A stretch of 64,000 bases of DNA from Chamaecyparis obtusa (taxonomy: Eukaryota; Streptophyta; Pinopsida; Cupressales; Cupressaceae), in NCBI GenBank assembly GCA_027943335.1, contig BSBK01006748.1:1-64000 (forward strand). Reading direction: 5' to 3'. The position numbers were made by a program, and so were the translations under genes. The notes under the pieces were generated by a model that was not told the DNA's origin, did no database searches, and saw only the letters and a program-made list of their open reading frames with translations. Below, piece after piece: positions 12,813 to 24,985 of this stretch (positions are counted from its first letter, which is position 1; every line of letters begins with the position of its first letter).

Positions 12813-13080
12813 AGATGGTGACTCTACTAGGGAGAACATAAGGAATACCTATTAAGGAGCTCTGGTTATGGTTCTATTTTAAACTCAAAATCTTTATTGA
12901 CTAGATTGGTTTGGCCCATCTGAGTCACCAACAAAATGGCGACTCTGCTGGGGAGAACATAAGGAAAACCTATTAAGGAGCTCTGGTTGCAGTCATATTG
13001 AAGTATTCAAAATCTTATTGACCAGATTGGTTTGGCCCATCTGAGTCACCAACAAAATGGCAACTCTACTAGGGAGAGTC
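12813..13080 (+). repeat. Primer-binding site, in a 121-bp repeat of LTR end plus PBS
   Basis: CCAACA followed by TGGYGACTCTRCTRGGGA occurs three times: LTR ends at 12807-12812, 12928-12933 and 13049-13054, exactly 121 bases apart. The middle copy TGGCGACTCTGCTGGGGA is the least mutated. Its complement ends in CAGAGTC-G-CCA, the 3' end expected of a tRNA-Arg whose acceptor strand is GACTCTG. The first copy, next to the true LTR edge, has three transitions. Confidence 0.75.
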
Positions 13081-13457
13081 TAGAACAGAGTCAGATAAAC
13101 AAAAGGCATTGACTATATCTTCTCACTAAGTGTTGAGTGGTGACTCTAAGTTCTTTGTTTGATCAGTGCAGTTCTTGATAAATAGTGTTATCCTGGTGAG
13201 TTTTGTGTTGGTTGGAAGCAGAAACAAAGAATATTCTTTCCTCTTCAGGGAGATGGCAACTCTATAAAGAAAGAACTTGATGGAGCTGAATGGTGAGCTC
13301 TAGATCTATCTTGCCTTCCAATCAACAAGCAAGGTTCTTGCTATAGAATTCCCAGGTATTTTTCAAGTTTTAAATGTCTCCTTATTAAGTGGTCAAGCAC
13401 AAAGAAAGGAGTAAGGTGTGATTAGAGGTTAGCATACTTCAAGTTCTCAGCTGCAGT

Positions 13458-14293
13458 TTGGCAAAATTTTATGGAAGTATTGCATTGGTTGTAATGGATA
13501 GGATGAATAATGAGATTGCATTATTAGAAGAGGACATCCTTAGGGATTACATGAGATTAGTAAGATTGAAAGTGGGAAGTAGAAAGGATCTATCCATATC
13601 TCTATTTTATGATAGATTTTGTGAGATGTATGATGAGCTTCCTGAGGATGTTGAGTTTCCTGAATCTAAGTTCATTGGTTTATTCTTGGAGCTCTATTTT
13701 CACGAGTCAACCAGTTGGTCAGATGCTTTGTGGGAAGAGCATTACATATGTGTCAAGGATTGGATACTTATGATGATAACCTTGAGCTTGATGATGCACT
13801 TAGGGTCATGTCCTTAAGTGCTGATGTTGAGAGTGATGAAGACAGTGAGGGTGTGGTGTCTTCTTTTGAGTCAGATGCAACATGGGAAGAGAAAAGTGGT
13901 GATGGAAGTGAACATTCTTTGGATAGTGAAGATGCTGAGGATGATTCATCCTCAGGGTATGAAGATAAAGAAAAAATAATTGAGTATGATATCAGTGAAT
14001 CTTCATGTGACTCTGATTTTTCTTCATGTGCTGGGAGTCTCCATGAGGTTGAGATGGGTGTTGATTTTAAGGTGTTTTCCAATGCTTTATATAATGAAGA
14101 ATTTGATTCTCAGCCCATTTTTTGTCATGATGTTCAAAAAGGTGTATTGCATGAAGTTGTCAATCCTTTGTTTGTGGAGCATGTGGAGGTTTCAGATCCA
14201 GTTGATTTAGGGTGTTCATTCTCCATCTGTGGGTATCAATCTAACTATTCTTTTGGGGTCCAGCCGGTTACACCTATGGAAATGCAAAGATAG
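13458..14293 (+). pseudogene. Acidic unknown protein in the 8-kb element (frameshifted)
   Basis: I do not recognise this protein. One frame is open from 13458 to 13817 and a second from 13715 to 14293. They join naturally near 13750-13765, implying one frameshift in an original frame of about 275 residues. The N-terminal part (MAKFYGSIALVVMDRM start) looks globular with mixed charge. The central part is very rich in Asp, Glu and Ser (for example SADVESDEDSEG). It has no zinc knuckle, protease DSG or polymerase motif. It is the only sizeable frame between the LTRs and stands where gag would normally be. Alternatives are a divergent gag remnant or a captured host fragment. The minus-strand frame over 13768-14082 is a shadow of the GA-rich codons. 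Confidence 0.5.
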
Positions 14294-14809
14294 GATTTAG
14301 ATGAGGCCTTTCTGCAGGTAGAATATGAGGCTTTTGTGTTTCCATTTGATAGCATGCATGAGTCAGCAGGTGAAGATCAATTTTAGTATAGAGGTGCTGA
14401 CCATTGGCATGCTGAATCATACTTTCATAGTGAGCAGGATGGAGAAAGTGCCAAAAAAATTTACATGCACTATGAAGAAAGCTACTTTGTTCTTCCTGAT
14501 GTGCTAGTTGAACATGTTAACAGGCCTGTGGAGACAAATGAAAACAAAGTGTCTGATGTGCAACATGAAGGAAGGAATGAAAATCAAGTTTTTGACAGAG
14601 GCAAGAACTAACTCTTGTTTGTTGCTGCAGATTTTTGTATAAAATGTACATTTTGTAAATAGCTTTCCCTTTCCTGTTGTGTGCTTTTCCTTCCTGTTCC
14701 CTACATTTTTTGAGGTCTCTACCTTTTTGTCCTGTGGGTGGTCTGCTCTCCCAAAAATCTTGAATTCTCGCATGGGCACAAGTTACCCATCTTCCCCAGA
14801 CAGAGCCAC
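14294..14809 (+). other. 3' internal region of the 8-kb element
   Basis: No convincing gene: decayed short frames continue to about 14610. The last bases before the right LTR (CCCCAGACAGAGCCAC) do not form an obvious polypurine tract. This is odd for an element whose second-strand synthesis should start there. Confidence 0.5.
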
Positions 14810-17800
14810 TGTTAGGCCAATTTTCTGTCATAGCAAAATCTTGTGAGATTGGCCTGTTCCCTGCAATGTGTTTGTCAAGTGTCCTACCTTGTGTTCTTCT
14901 TGTTGTCGCCTTGCTCTAGTCCAAACTGCATCTCCTAAATCATAATGCCTAGAAAGTTATTCGAGTTTCAAGGTTCGCGGGAAGCAAATTTAAAAATCTG
15001 CCACAGTGTCAAAAACCCATAGTGTTTCTGAAAGTCCATGATGTTTTCAGTTTGTGTTTTCAGCCTTCATTGTTTTTGACCCTGTGCTTTCTGCTTTTGT
15101 GCGCTTATCCTTTGGCGTCAAAAACTCTGTGTGTTTTTGGTCTTCCGCTGTGTCGAAAACTTTATGTGTTTTCAACCTCCCAGTTCCCTGTTTGCCAGCT
15201 TTCCTAAAGTACGCAAGTGCGATGATGGGTGGGCCCAGGCCTTCAATGCTCTTCCTGATTGGCTATCACATGGCCGTATGTCAGACTTTTCTGACATGCG
15301 ATCATGCGACCGCCTGCCACCTGTCCGCGTGGTCCCAGCTCTTCATTGTGTTTGGCTGCCTGGTAGTTAGTCTTCTTCTGGTGACCTGGTGACTTGTGGC
15401 TATCTCCTGTTCACTAGTTTTTGGTGGTTATTCCCTTAGCATTCAGCGACCTAGCGGGCAGTCTATTTCTCTTTAGTCGCATAATCTCTTCATTCCTAGT
15501 GGTTAGCGGCTGACAGCTCATGACTTGGAAAATGGTTAGTCACGTAGTCGCTGAATTCTTGGCAGTTTGTTGGTAGGTTTTCATTCATTTGCATGGTGAT
15601 GACTTGGCTTGTCAGAGGTGCCCGCATTGAAAGCTTTTAATCTAATGGTCGATGTATGATCTCAAGCAATATTCCAAGCCTTTGAGATCATGCACCATCC
15701 ATTGGATTTTATTCCATCTTGCTAGGTTGTCTGTTGTGCTTAGAAGTGGGGCCATTGTTAGTCTGGTCTATGACGAGGATAGATCTAACAGCTGGTGTAA
15801 GTTCTCATGGGATTTTTTAGAGCTATGAGATCTTACGCTAGCCGTTCATTTCAAAGGCTTAAGGAAAGTGGGTCCTGTGCCAGTGACCGGGCGTGAACTA
15901 CAAATGGTTTGGTGACATGTGGCTTCGGGCAGGCCCGGTTGGAGTCTAGTGTTTGGTGGTCTGGATAAAAAGGTGGCGGTGCCAATAAGATGTAGTCTTG
16001 TCGCTGGTTCGTGAGATAATTTGGTGGTTCCCTAATTCATTTGGCGACTTGGCGAACAGCGATCGTGGGATCGCTAGATTCTTTAGCGGAGGCAGGGTGT
16101 ATTCCGCGAATTGGCGAAGGTTCCTTTGTCGCCAGTTTGCCAGATCACTTAAGTGGCATTTTTAACATTTGTAGTCGTGTGTTCGCGGGATTCAACTGTG
16201 GTTAAGCTTTTCATTCCATGACTAGGATTTTGCCTTGTCGCCAGTTCGCAAAATGTTGACCCGTGGTGCTTGATGAGTTAGAGGATCTGAAGCTCGGGAA
16301 GATGAAAGATCTATGGTCGGGACTTAATTGTCGATCTCTGATCGAATCAGCACCGCCGATGTGCTGTTGGCGCCAAGACTTAGCCGTTAGAATTCAAATT
16401 CAAATCTCAGAGATGTTTCCAGCGACTAGTAAGGACTAAAATTGATGACAGAGGGGGCCAGAGTTGGCGAATTTGAACTTCTCCACTGTTCTAGTGTGGT
16501 CCAAGGTGCCTTGAGGGTTTGCAAGGATTTGTGCCGTGTGGTTTTGAGCTCAAAGAATTCTTTGCAGGTAGTGATTAGACTGATTTTAATGGCATTCCTA
16601 GTGTACTATGCTGAGCTCCCAGATTTTCATGATTGTTGATCTACTAGAGATTTGTTTTCTCCAGGCTGCTTATGCTTCCTGCCCCTGCAGTAAATTTTGT
16701 GACTGTTTGAGTTGGTTGGGTAGTTGAAACCTTGACCCTAGTTGTCTGTAGCTTTTTGCATTCTCTTTGACAATTCCAAGGCAACTAGTGGTATAAATTG
16801 CAGGTTGTTCGACTTTGTAAGGGTTCCTTCTTCTATAAATTTTTGAGCAGAATTGGTTCTAGTGAAGGGTTATGTTCTACTGATTTCTCCTTTTCTCTGC
16901 ATATAGAGTGTTCTTCTCTCCTTGCTAATTTTGAGAATATAATGCATATTGGAACTGATTTGTCTTATGTATGAGAATTTAAAATATTTTTACTGTTACC
17001 AAGCTATCTCCATTTGAATTTTGAGTCCTTTAATCATACATCAAGGGTGTTTGATTTGACTATTTGCATTGCCTAAGTGTTTGCAAGTGGAGTTGTCTTC
17101 GCAGGGATAACTGGTTCAGAGTTAGTATTCATGTATGTATGAGCTGAGGTGTCAAGGATATTTCAGGCTTGTCTTCCAGTGGATGCTGGTTAATGTGTTA
17201 TCTATTCATAGGTCTCTTCTAAGGGGAGGGTCAAAATCCTTTGATGGATAATAACATATTTGAATGCACGGGTGGGTGCTAAGTTGAGGTTTGGTCATGG
17301 TGTGTGATTGATGTCAGGCATCAACACATTGGGTATATTATTTTCTTGTTTCATAGCTATCCTTTGCAATACTATATTTGACTCTGTGGCCCATTGGATA
17401 AGGCACTGGTCTATCAGAGACTTAGGGTATCTCAGGGGTCCCTTCAAATCCATTTAAAATCATCTCCATTCAGTCCCACCTTTTCCCTTTCATGTTATTA
17501 GGATAGGTCTCTAGTTTTCATACTCACTCCATGCAAGTAGGGCTATTGCATGAGATATTGGCTTCATTGAGGTACAGGATACCTAGGAGTTTGAAAACCA
17601 TTCCATAGTCAGTGACCTGCAGGCATGTAGTGTGACACAAATTGTATGAGTGTGCAGATGAGGCAATAACCGCCTGAGTGAATGTGGAGCTCAAAGAAGA
17701 AGGAGGATTTCTCTCTATCCTCATCAATTGGTGTGTTTTTCTTGTCAAGCTTGAGTGCCTAACCTGTGAGTCTAAGCCCAACTATTTGATTCAAGCTTGG

Positions 17801-17823
17801 TCCTACAAGGAAAAGAGCCAACA
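14810..17823 (+). repeat. Right LTR of the 8-kb element
   Basis: 3,014 bp, collinear with 9799-12812 from TGTTAGGCC to GCCAACA. The TATA position reads GATAAAAAGG here. The tRNA-Arg-like segment is at 17380-17412. Confidence 0.9.
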
Positions 17824-17828
17824 AACTT

Positions 17829-18798
17829 AAATGAAGATTATTTGTTTGTAGGATCAGATCATGAAGGATGTTGATCAGGGTAATTGTAAATCAACAACAC
17901 ATAAAAATATAAAGTTCATAAAAAATGGAAAAATTATTAAACGGCTATAGTTTTAGGGAGGGAAAAAAGGAATTAGTCCCTAACAAGAATTAGGGCTAGG
18001 TTACTTGAGAAAATAAAGAATATTAGGATTCCATAATCACAATTAGGTTGTTCTTCCTATATAGGAAGAGGTTATCATAAGAGAATACTAGAGAATATTA
18101 TTATTTTTTATTCATCACTAAAAATAGTGGTAAATTTTCATCTCTTTCATAGATGTTTTTTTCTTGCCGTGCAGTGGAAAATATTTTTGCCTTATTTTTT
18201 TACCTTTTAAAAATAAATCTGTTTGGATGGAAATGAGGGTTCTTTCCCTTGTCTGTTCTCTATGGAGATAAGCCGGATTGCTTGATCCATAATTTTGTAA
18301 CCATTCTTGTTTCTGATTTATGTTTTTTATGGTTTTATTGCTTGTAGATTTAGGGCTTCATGTTTTACATGTTTTTGGGCCATAGATAAAAGGCTTCATG
18401 TTTTAAACCATTTATAGATTTAGGGCTTCATGGAAGAATGCATGATCATTTTCTAGAATGTTAGTCTTGTTTCTTTGAACATTTTTATGAATATTTTTAT
18501 AGATTAAAGTCAAGAAGTGTTTAATAAGAATTTTATTTAACAACATCAAATTTTGAGGACAACTATGATTGAATCTCAAACAAAGACTAAGAATATATTT
18601 TAAAAAAATGTCTACAAAACTATACAGTCTGTACCATGGATGTCATTATCCACTAAAAATTTTAGGCCCTAAAATGATGTAAAATGTTCCTTGATGTGCT
18701 GACATTCTTTTATTAAAATAAATTTTGTGAGAATTAATGATAAGTAAGGTTCATATGATATCTTTGTGTAATATTATATTATTTTTAAATACTCTAAA
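17829..18798. other. Quiet spacer left of the chromovirus, copy A
   Basis: Non-coding and nearly identical in order to 58074-59043 of copy B. It contains a short internal repeat of TAGATTTAGGGCTTCATG (three related copies near 18346-18432). No gene or RNA was recognised. Confidence 0.65.
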
Positions 18799-19550
18799 TG
18801 ATAGGGAGGTCTCTTCACAAATGGCCCTGGCCCTTTAGGACCACTCCTAGGTGTTTCTCCTAACCTATCTAGGGTTCTATCAAGACCCTACACTAGAGGA
18901 ATTCTTCCCTCAATCTCCTCTCTCTCTAAAAACTCACTACCAAGTGCAATTTCAAGTCTACCTCCATTTACTTTCCATGGACTCAACTCTCTAAGTCCAT
19001 CCCCATACACCATTAAATTGGATTTCTTTGAAAACTAGATGGAAGGCCTTCTAATGGTTCATTTTCAATGATTTTCAGATGATCTAGTTCCAAAAATTCT
19101 AGGGTTAAGAGTCAATATCTTCAAATTGAGTCAAAAAGGCTACTAGCCTAATTAGGCCTAATTAGGTCTCCTTACACACCCTCTAAGCTATAACTCTGCA
19201 ACTCCCCAAGAAAGTACCCAAACAAATTTGAGTTTCTGGTACCATTTTTGAAGACCTTGAAGTTTTTTATGGTTTCCAAGCCTCACTGCATCCATACATC
19301 ACCTTTCTATATTTAGGCCTATTTTTAAAGGCTACTAGATTTTTCCTAGTCACAGTGATAAATTGGTTTCAAAAATCACTTCACAAGCTTTACCATCTCT
19401 TCTCCTTCATTATGTTGACTCTTTAACCTTTTTTCTTCACAACCTTCACACTGGATTAAGTTTACCAATCCCACAAACCCTACATCTATTGCCTGCAACT
19501 CTCAAGCCTCTTAGCCGGGTTCATTGTGACTCGCCTAGGGCTTGATGCCA
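18799..19550 (-). repeat. 3' LTR of chromovirus A
   Basis: 752 bp. In the first 180 bases it differs from the copy B counterpart (59044-59795) at about three sites, but at about twenty from the other LTR of its own element (25026-25752, 727 bp). Confidence 0.85.
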
Positions 19551-20426
19551 AAATTGATTCTCCTACAAATCTAAAGACAAGACTCCATATCTACACAATA
19601 TATACATTACTCTATCATTTCCCATAAGGTCATACAGTACCCACTGGTGGAACTCGTGCTAGAGCTATTTTTGGTCTCTCAACCCTGTTTAGACCAATGA
19701 ATTGGTCACATAGGAAAGATTTATTTACAAACAATGAAAAAAATTCTACAACCCAAACTTGCACACCAAAATTAACTGTAAACAAAAAGATAAATAAAAA
19801 TGCAAATTTCTTGCTCAGATCAATTCATGATACATTGGATGATCGAGTTCTTCTCATTGTTCTGGGTTTGTGGAGATTACTAGTGTATTTAACTTAAGTA
19901 AAAGACAATAAAAATTATGCCAACCTTTAGCACTGGTCGAAAAATGACTTAAATAGGTCTAAGGTTCGAGAAAAACTTCCCAAACGAATCCCTAACCTTT
20001 ATTGTGAACTTCTTTTAGATCACTCAAATGAGTTCAAATTGGTCACAAGGGTATAACCAAACCTATTTGACCTTTTTCTTCCTTAATTCCCACATATTAG
20101 GAAGTCAAATTTACCTTTGACCACCTAGAGATTAAGTTAGAAACTTTCGTTCAAAGAAGACAAAAACTAGACAAGTACTAAGAAGACCTTGAAAAACACT
20201 TACCTACACTTCCTAATGACTTGCTAAGACTTCAAACACACACTTGGGACTCTTACTCAATCCTTATTACCTAGTGACTTGGCTAAGGTCACTTGCAAGA
20301 CAAAAATTAGATTAGGGTAGCCTAAAGACCCTAGGCACTCCTGCACCATTATTCCTTGCAACAAGGAAGTAAAGTTACACCAGGGGTTAAGAGATCTAAA
20401 ATGATCCCCATCCTTTTGAAATTATT
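19551..20426 (-). other. 3' untranslated part of chromovirus A
   Basis: Non-coding between chromodomain and LTR, matching 59796-60671 in copy B. Next to the LTR the minus strand reads GTAGGAGAATCAATTT, a weak candidate polypurine tract. Confidence 0.5.
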
Positions 20427-23400
20427 TTATGCTATCCTAGTAGCTTCAGACTTTGGTTGTTGCTTCCACTTGATGAGGTGTTCTATGTAGACACCATGCC
20501 TTGTTTTCTTCTTGACCCTTGAGTGTAGGACTCTTTCAGCTTGAGGTTTTAGTTGTACAAGGATTTTGAGATCTTTTACATCTACATTTACAATGACACT
20601 GTGTTCTTCCTCTGCTACATTAGGGTCTTTGTATTTGACTAGATATTGGACATTGAAAATAGGAGATATGGCTAGCTCCTTGGGTAAGCCTATCTTATAA
20701 GCATTGTGTCCATATTTAGCTAGGACTTTACATGGTCCTACTCTCCTCATTTGCAGCTTACTAGGAATACCCTTTTGGAGTCTATCTTTGTTGAGGTGTG
20801 CCATCACCCAATCTCCAACTTCAAACTACAAGTCTTTCCTTCTCTCATCCACTTTAGCCTTGAGATTTTGATTGGCTTCCACTAGTGTCCTCCTCACTTG
20901 TTCATGGACTTCATGCACTGATTGAGAAAAATATTCAGCATGGCCACTAACTTCTCCATGGTTGCCTAACTCTCTAAGTTCACATACTCCCCTTGGGTGG
21001 ATGCCCTAAACTATCTCAAATGGGATCTTTCTGGTAGACCTATTAGCACTATCATTATAAGAAAATTCAACTTGTGGCAATACTTGATCCCACATTTTCC
21101 CATACTCCTTTGTGATACATCTAAGAATATTCCCAAGCACTCTATTAATCACCTTTGTTTGACCATTTCTTTGTTGATGATATGCTAAACCAAATGCAAG
21201 ATTTGTGCCCAATCTTTTCCATAATTTTTTCCAAAAGTGCCCCATAAATTTCACATCCCTATCTAACACAATATTGATTGGTAAGCCATGAATCCTCACT
21301 ACCTCTTTGAAGAAAAGATGAGCAATATAGCTGACATCATGAGTTTTTTACAAGGTATAAAGTGGTTCATTTTGTTAAATTTGTCCACTATTACAAAAAC
21401 ATTGTCAAAGACAGTAGTTGTCCTTGATAATCCCACTATAAAATCCATGCTAAGGCACTCCCATGGCCTAGTTGGAATAGGTAAAGGCTGGTACAATTCT
21501 ACATTAGAAGATGTTCCCTTATCTTTTTGAAAACCTACACATTGCTCCACATACCTCCTTACATCTCTTGGAATTTTTTGCCAATAATAGAATCTTTGCA
21601 CTAGGTCCAATGTCTTGTTCAAACCAAAATATCCACTAAGGCTTCCATTATGCTTCTCTTGTATGAGGTTTTCCCTCATATACCCCTTGGGTACACATAG
21701 TTGATTACCCTTAGACAATAAACCATTTTGTAAAGTATAGTTAGAAAATTCACTATGAAAATGAAAACTCAACACATACATTGTATGCTTTTGAAAAGTA
21801 TTCATCAACCTCATAGAGATCTTTGAACCCTTCTATGGCCAATACTTTGTAGCTTAATCTCTTGGACAATGAGCAACCTCTGACTAAGTGCATCTCCTAC
21901 TTTATTATTTAGGCCCTTCTTATGTTTGATAGTGAAGGTATAGGCTTCAAGAAACTCCATCCACTTGATGTGCCTATGACTTAACTTCTCTTGGGTGTTT
22001 ATGTACCTTAAATATTGATTATTAATGTAGACTACAAACTCCTTGGGAAAAAGATAGTGCCTTCAGTTCCTGAGGGCTTGAATCAATGCATAAATTTCTA
22101 AATCATAAGATGAATACCTTGATTTAGCTTCATTCAACCTTTCACCAAAAAATGACATCGGTCTCTCTTCTTGGTTAAGGACAACTCCCACAGCTATGTT
22201 ACTTGAATGACATTCCACAATTAACAAGTTATCAAAACTTGACAATACTAGGATGGGTTGTGTAGCCACCATTTGTTTCAGCTTCTCAAATCCTTCATTT
22301 GCCTCCTTGGTCCATTTGAACTTGGTTTTGACTCCACCCTTTATGGTATCAAGTAGAGGTGCACATATCTCACTGAATCCTCTTATAAACTTCCTATAAA
22401 ACTGAGACAACCCATGAAAACTCCTTACACCAGTCCCTATTTTGGGAGTGGGCCAATTAAGGAGAGCTTCTACCTTACTTGGGTCCATTTTTAAGTCACC
22501 TTGGGAGACTAGAAAACCTAGGTAAACTATTTCTTAATTCAAGAACTCACTCTTTTCTAGGTTAATGCCTAGCTTCTCTTCATGCAACCTTTTAAAGACA
22601 ATTTATAGGTGTTTCATGTGTTCTTCTTTGGTCTTATACTAAAGATGAGGATATCATCTAAGTATACCACTAAAAACCTTCCTATGTAATCCTTCAAGAC
22701 TTCATTAATTAGTCACATGAATGTACTAGGTGCATTTGTAAGCCCAAAGGGCATAACTAACCATTCATAAAGATCTTCTATGGTTTTAAAAGATGACTTC
22801 CATTCATCCACCTCTTTCATCCTAGTTTGATGGTACCCACTCTTGAGGTCAATTTTAGTGAAGTACCTAAACCCTCCAAGACAATCCATAAGATATTTTA
22901 TTCTAGGGATAGTAAATCTACACCTGATTGTTATCCTATTTATTTCCCTAGAATTAGTACACAATCTCCACTTACCCCCTTTCTTGGGTGCCAATACCAC
23001 TGGTACAACACATGGACTTGTGTTCTTTCCAATTAGCCCTTGATCAAATAACTCTTGAACTTATCTTGCTATCTCCTTGTTTTGGTCTAGTGTCATCTTG
23101 TAGGCTGCTTTGTTAGGAAAGGATGCCTCTGGTATGAAGTCTATTTGGTGACTAATTTCTCTTTGAGGTGGTAAAGTGGCTTGTGTTCCATCACTAATTA
23201 TGTCTTTGAACTGCTCCAATAGCTACCTCACTTCCACATGTACAACTTCTTGTTGAGGTTTATCTTCTTCCTTAGGCTTGACAACAATGGCTACTCCAAC
23301 ACCTTCTTCTTCTTTGAGTTCATGAAATAAATCCTTAACACTCATGAGAAGTACATTAGTATCCCCTGAATTTGCTGCTCCTTCTTCAGCAAGTGATTGT

Positions 23401-23722
23401 ATCTTATAGGTGATCTCATTCTTCTTAAAGGTATACAAATTTTTCTTCCCATGATGGACTGCATCTCAGTTATATTGCCATAGTTACCCAAAAATAGATG
23501 GAAAGAATCCATTGGAAAGATATCACATAGAATCTTGTCTTGATATTCTCCAATGACAAATTCAACCCACACTTGTTCATTCACTAAGACATTTTTCCCT
23601 TTATTCAGCCAAGTAACTTTATAGGGGTGTGTATGAGGTATCCTAGTGAGTTTCAACTTTTGAACTGCCTCCTTTGAGATAATATTATCTATAGAGCCTG
23701 AGTCTATGATGACTTTGCACAC
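20427..23722 (-). pseudogene. Chromovirus A pol: protease, RT, RNase H, integrase, chromodomain
   Basis: Decayed polyprotein that would copy the element's RNA and insert it. Reading leftwards: aspartic protease with IIDSGSIDNIIS near 23700; reverse transcriptase with FTKIDLKSGYHQ and MPFGLTNAPSTFM (23000-22713) and an intact YLDD near 22665; RNase H-type domain (22488-22063); integrase zinc-binding and core parts (21814-21006); and a C-terminal chromodomain with RVKKKTRHGVYIEHLIKWK (20540-20430) that would target chromatin. Several frameshifts and stops separate the pieces. The integrase position usually GQTE reads GQTK, losing the third catalytic acid, and copy B shows the same. Confidence 0.9.
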
Positions 23723-23830
23723 CTTTCCAAGGATCTTTCACTTGATCCTAAATAGTGCCCTTCTCTATTTGGGCTCCTCCTTGACTGGTACCTTGAGAAA
23801 GACTCTTCTAAACATAATATTCTCTCCATT

Positions 23831-24985
23831 TTATGAATCAAGACTCACTTCTTGAGCTTTATCACTTCCAACTTCCTCTTGACCATAGGCTATCTTCTTC
23901 TCTCCTTGTGAACTTGATGCTTTATTAGGGAATCTATAGGCTGGGTAGCCTAACTGATCACAATTGTAGCATTTCATGCTTACAAAGTGTGAACCTCTAC
24001 CCAATCCTCCAAATCTTCCTCTTCCACCACTATGGAATCCTCTTCCTCTAATGAAATTACCTCTATTACTTGGCTCACTATATTGTTCAGTCATCTTGGC
24101 TTCAACTTGATTCTTTGGTTCATTGCCTCTACCACTATAATTTCCTCTATGAAGCCCTCTTGAGTCTCTTCCTCTGCCTCTTGAAGTAGTTTCTTGTTTA
24201 TTTATACCTTTTTCTTCCACTTTCATGGCCAATTGGTAGCACCTATGGACAATAGTGGGGCTCAATAAACTGATTTCTTCTTGGATACTCCACCCAAGTC
24301 CATTCAAATATCTGGCTACTTTGACACTTTCTACTTCTTGGATCTTGGATCTCAAGAAGAGCTTTTGGAACTCTTCGGTATAGGCTGCAACATCCATTTC
24401 CCTTTGCCTAAGGTTTTTCCTCTTCTTATGCAATTGGATTTTGAAGTCTTCTGGCAAGTAGTTATCCTTGACCTTGGTTACCATAGCCTTCCAACTAGCT
24501 ATGGGGTTCTTGCCTACCTTTTCCATTTTAGTTTGTAGGAACTTCCACCAAGTTAATGAATGTCCCCTCATCCTAGATTTGGTCACCTTCACCTTTTGAT
24601 CCTCACTAACCCCTTCAAACTCAAAGTGGTTCTCCATTCCCTCTATCCATTCCATCACCACTTTAGGGTCCATCTTCCCACTAAAAAAAGGTACCCCTTT
24701 AAGTGCTTTTGCTCCAATGGCTTTGATGGCTTTGAGAAAAGGCTCTTCTTGCATAGGTGGATTGGGTTCAGGGACTTCATCATCTTCATCTACATCCTTA
24801 CCCTTGTCTCCATCTTCTTTCAATTTCTCACTTATCAATTCAGTCTTTTCTTCTACCTCCCCTAGTTTATCTCTAAGGGCTTCCAATTCTTCTCTAAGAA
24901 TTTTGTTCTCTTCTTTCTTCTCTATTACTTGCCTAGCCAACTCTTCATTTGTCACCATGGTTGACTCACCCACTGATTCTAACAT
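23831..24985 (-). CDS. Chromovirus A gag (384 aa, open)
   Basis: Structural capsid-type protein of the retrotransposon, and the longest clean frame in the window. Residues about 14-60 are strongly charged and heptad-like (coiled coil). Next is an acidic linker. The retrotransposon gag core (PFFSGKMDPKVVMEWIEGME, then WWKFLQTKM) spans about 95-260, and an RG-rich stretch about 270-335. A C-terminal zinc knuckle starts CYNCDQLG, but its expected His and last Cys are Tyr and Phe, so zinc binding is doubtful. It lies just after the primer-binding site and before protease. Being open does not mean active, because pol is broken. Confidence 0.85.
   Translation of the reverse strand: MLESVGESTMVTNEELARQVIEKKEENKILREELEALRDKLGEVEEKTELISEKLKEDGDKGKDVDEDDEVPEPNPPMQEEPFLKAIKAIGAKALKGVPFFSGKMDPKVVMEWIEGMENHFEFEGVSEDQKVKVTKSRMRGHSLTWWKFLQTKMEKVGKNPIASWKAMVTKVKDNYLPEDFKIQLHKKRKNLRQREMDVAAYTEEFQKLFLRSKIQEVESVKVARYLNGLGWSIQEEISLLSPTIVHRCYQLAMKVEEKGINKQETTSRGRGRDSRGLHRGNYSGRGNEPKNQVEAKMTEQYSEPSNRGNFIRGRGFHSGGRGRFGGLGRGSHFVSMKCYNCDQLGYPAYRFPNKASSSQGEKKIAYGQEEVGSDKAQEVSLDS

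Larger units (their letters stand above)
9794..17828 (+). mobile_element. 8,025-bp LTR retrotransposon with 3-kb LTRs, non-autonomous
   Basis: The element lies at 9799-17823, starting TGTTAGGCC and ending GCCAACA. Target duplications are GACTT (9794-9798) and AACTT (17824-17828). Copy B keeps the empty site GACTT at 58069-58073. Two LTRs of 3,014 bp each enclose only 1,997 bp. No protease, reverse transcriptase, RNase H or integrase was found, so it must have depended on another element: a LARD-like, large-LTR derivative. A primer-binding site follows the left LTR, setting the direction as plus. The two LTRs differ at many sites, largely C/T and G/A exchanges, so the insertion is not recent. 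It is nonetheless younger than the duplication, or was lost cleanly from B. Confidence 0.9.
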
